A program made the position numbers and the translations under genes. Below, piece by piece: positions 5,586 to 5,786 of a stretch of 5,786 nucleotides of DNA (position 1 is the stretch's first letter; each line of letters begins with the position of its first letter). The stretch is from Bacteroidales bacterium UBA4318 (GTDB lineage Bacteria; Bacteroidota; Bacteroidia; Bacteroidales; UBA932), in assembly GCA_002393895.1 (NCBI GenBank), contig DGUE01000184.1:1-5786 (forward strand), read 5' to 3'. The notes under the pieces are model-generated. The model was not told the DNA's origin. It made no database searches and was given only the letters and a program-made list of their open reading frames with translations.

Positions 5586-5700
5586 TGCGTGGCGGCCACC
5601 TGTCTGATTATCAACTAATTACAAAAAGTCTCCCCTCTGAAAACTGAGGGGAGACTTTTTATTAATCGCTTGATCTGCAGCACTTTGGCTGCCACGCGCT
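5584..5700. repeat. Imperfect long inverted repeat around the terminator
   Basis: Outside the terminator stem, AGTGCGTGGCGGCCA (5584-5598) matches the reverse complement of 5686-5700 at 13 of 15 bases. Weaker similarity, including CTG and ATCAA in matching positions, continues toward the perfect stem. The near-symmetry therefore spans most of the gap between the two convergent stop codons. Confidence 0.5.
5623..5660. terminator. Bidirectional intrinsic terminator between convergent genes
   Basis: AAAAAGTCTCCCCTC (5623-5637) and its exact reverse complement GAGGGGAGACTTTTT (5646-5660) form a 15-bp stem with an 8-nt loop. The 10-bp GC-containing core has five A on one side and five T on the other, so it works in both directions. 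It ends the sigma operon and the gene entering on the minus strand. Confidence 0.93.
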
Positions 5701-5702
5701 GC

Positions 5703-5786
5703 CTAGAGGTTGGGGTTGAGCGCAGACCATTCAGCCACCGGAGGAACGATGCCGAGGGAGACGATCTCGTCGCGCATCTTGCAGAG
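5703..5786 (-). CDS. C-terminal fragment of an unrecognised convergent gene
   Basis: On the minus strand a frame is open from the window edge (5786) to a TAG at 5705-5703 and encodes 27 residues, ending RDEIVSLGIVPPVAEWSALNPNL. Its codons almost all end in C or G, as in the neighbouring real genes, and its stop lies 43 nt from the shared bidirectional terminator, both signs of a true gene end. I do not recognise the family from so short a piece; the start and domains lie beyond the window. A second minus-strand frame is also open here but has poor codon use. Confidence 0.65.
   Translation of the reverse strand, partial: LCKMRDEIVSLGIVPPVAEWSALNPNL

Overview
The window reads as a chromosomal stretch from a GC-rich member of the Bacteroidota, most likely an uncultured gut or rumen Bacteroidales. 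The evidence is a DUF4886 SGNH-like lipase/esterase-type secreted protein, a minimal TatAC pair with Bacteroidota-type sequences, start codons without clear Shine-Dalgarno sites but with A/T-rich leaders, a TTG-N20-TAnnTTT promoter-like box, and an ECF sigma / short one-TM regulator / secreted helical protein operon. This assignment is inferred from protein character only.

Layout. Positions 1-168 hold the last 55 codons of lepA (elongation factor 4). tatA (202-405) and tatC (405-1160) follow on the same strand with overlapping stop/start. A promoter-like box overlaps the end of tatC and leads into a secreted DUF4886 protein (1183-2079). A split transketolase comes next: thiamine-binding N-terminal subunit (2105-2944) and C-terminal subunit (2946-3899), 1 nt apart. 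A 253-nt intergenic region (3900-4152) contains no credible gene but is packed with inverted repeats: a string of short triloop hairpins, then two strong hairpins with the same arm sequence.

The second transcription unit is an envelope-stress-type operon: an ECF sigma factor (4153-4653), a 93-aa single-pass membrane protein that is probably its regulator or anti-sigma factor (4688-4969), and a secreted Spy/CpxP-like helical protein with a Gln/Gly/Lys-rich tail (4974-5585). It ends at a perfect bidirectional terminator (5623-5660). A convergent gene, of which only the last 27 codons are seen, enters from the right on the minus strand (5703-5786).

How the genes work together. The sigma, membrane-protein and Spy-like genes form one plausible regulatory module. 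A similar AAnCT...TCTA motif with identical internal spacing lies before both the sigma gene and the membrane-protein gene, suggesting autoregulation. TatA and TatC would form a minimal twin-arginine translocase. The DUF4886 protein has a Sec-type, not a Tat-type, signal. The two transketolase subunits form one enzyme of the non-oxidative pentose phosphate pathway. Most of the window is ordinary core genome; the unexplained material is the hairpin-rich spacer, the paired promoter motifs and the extended inverted symmetry around the terminator.
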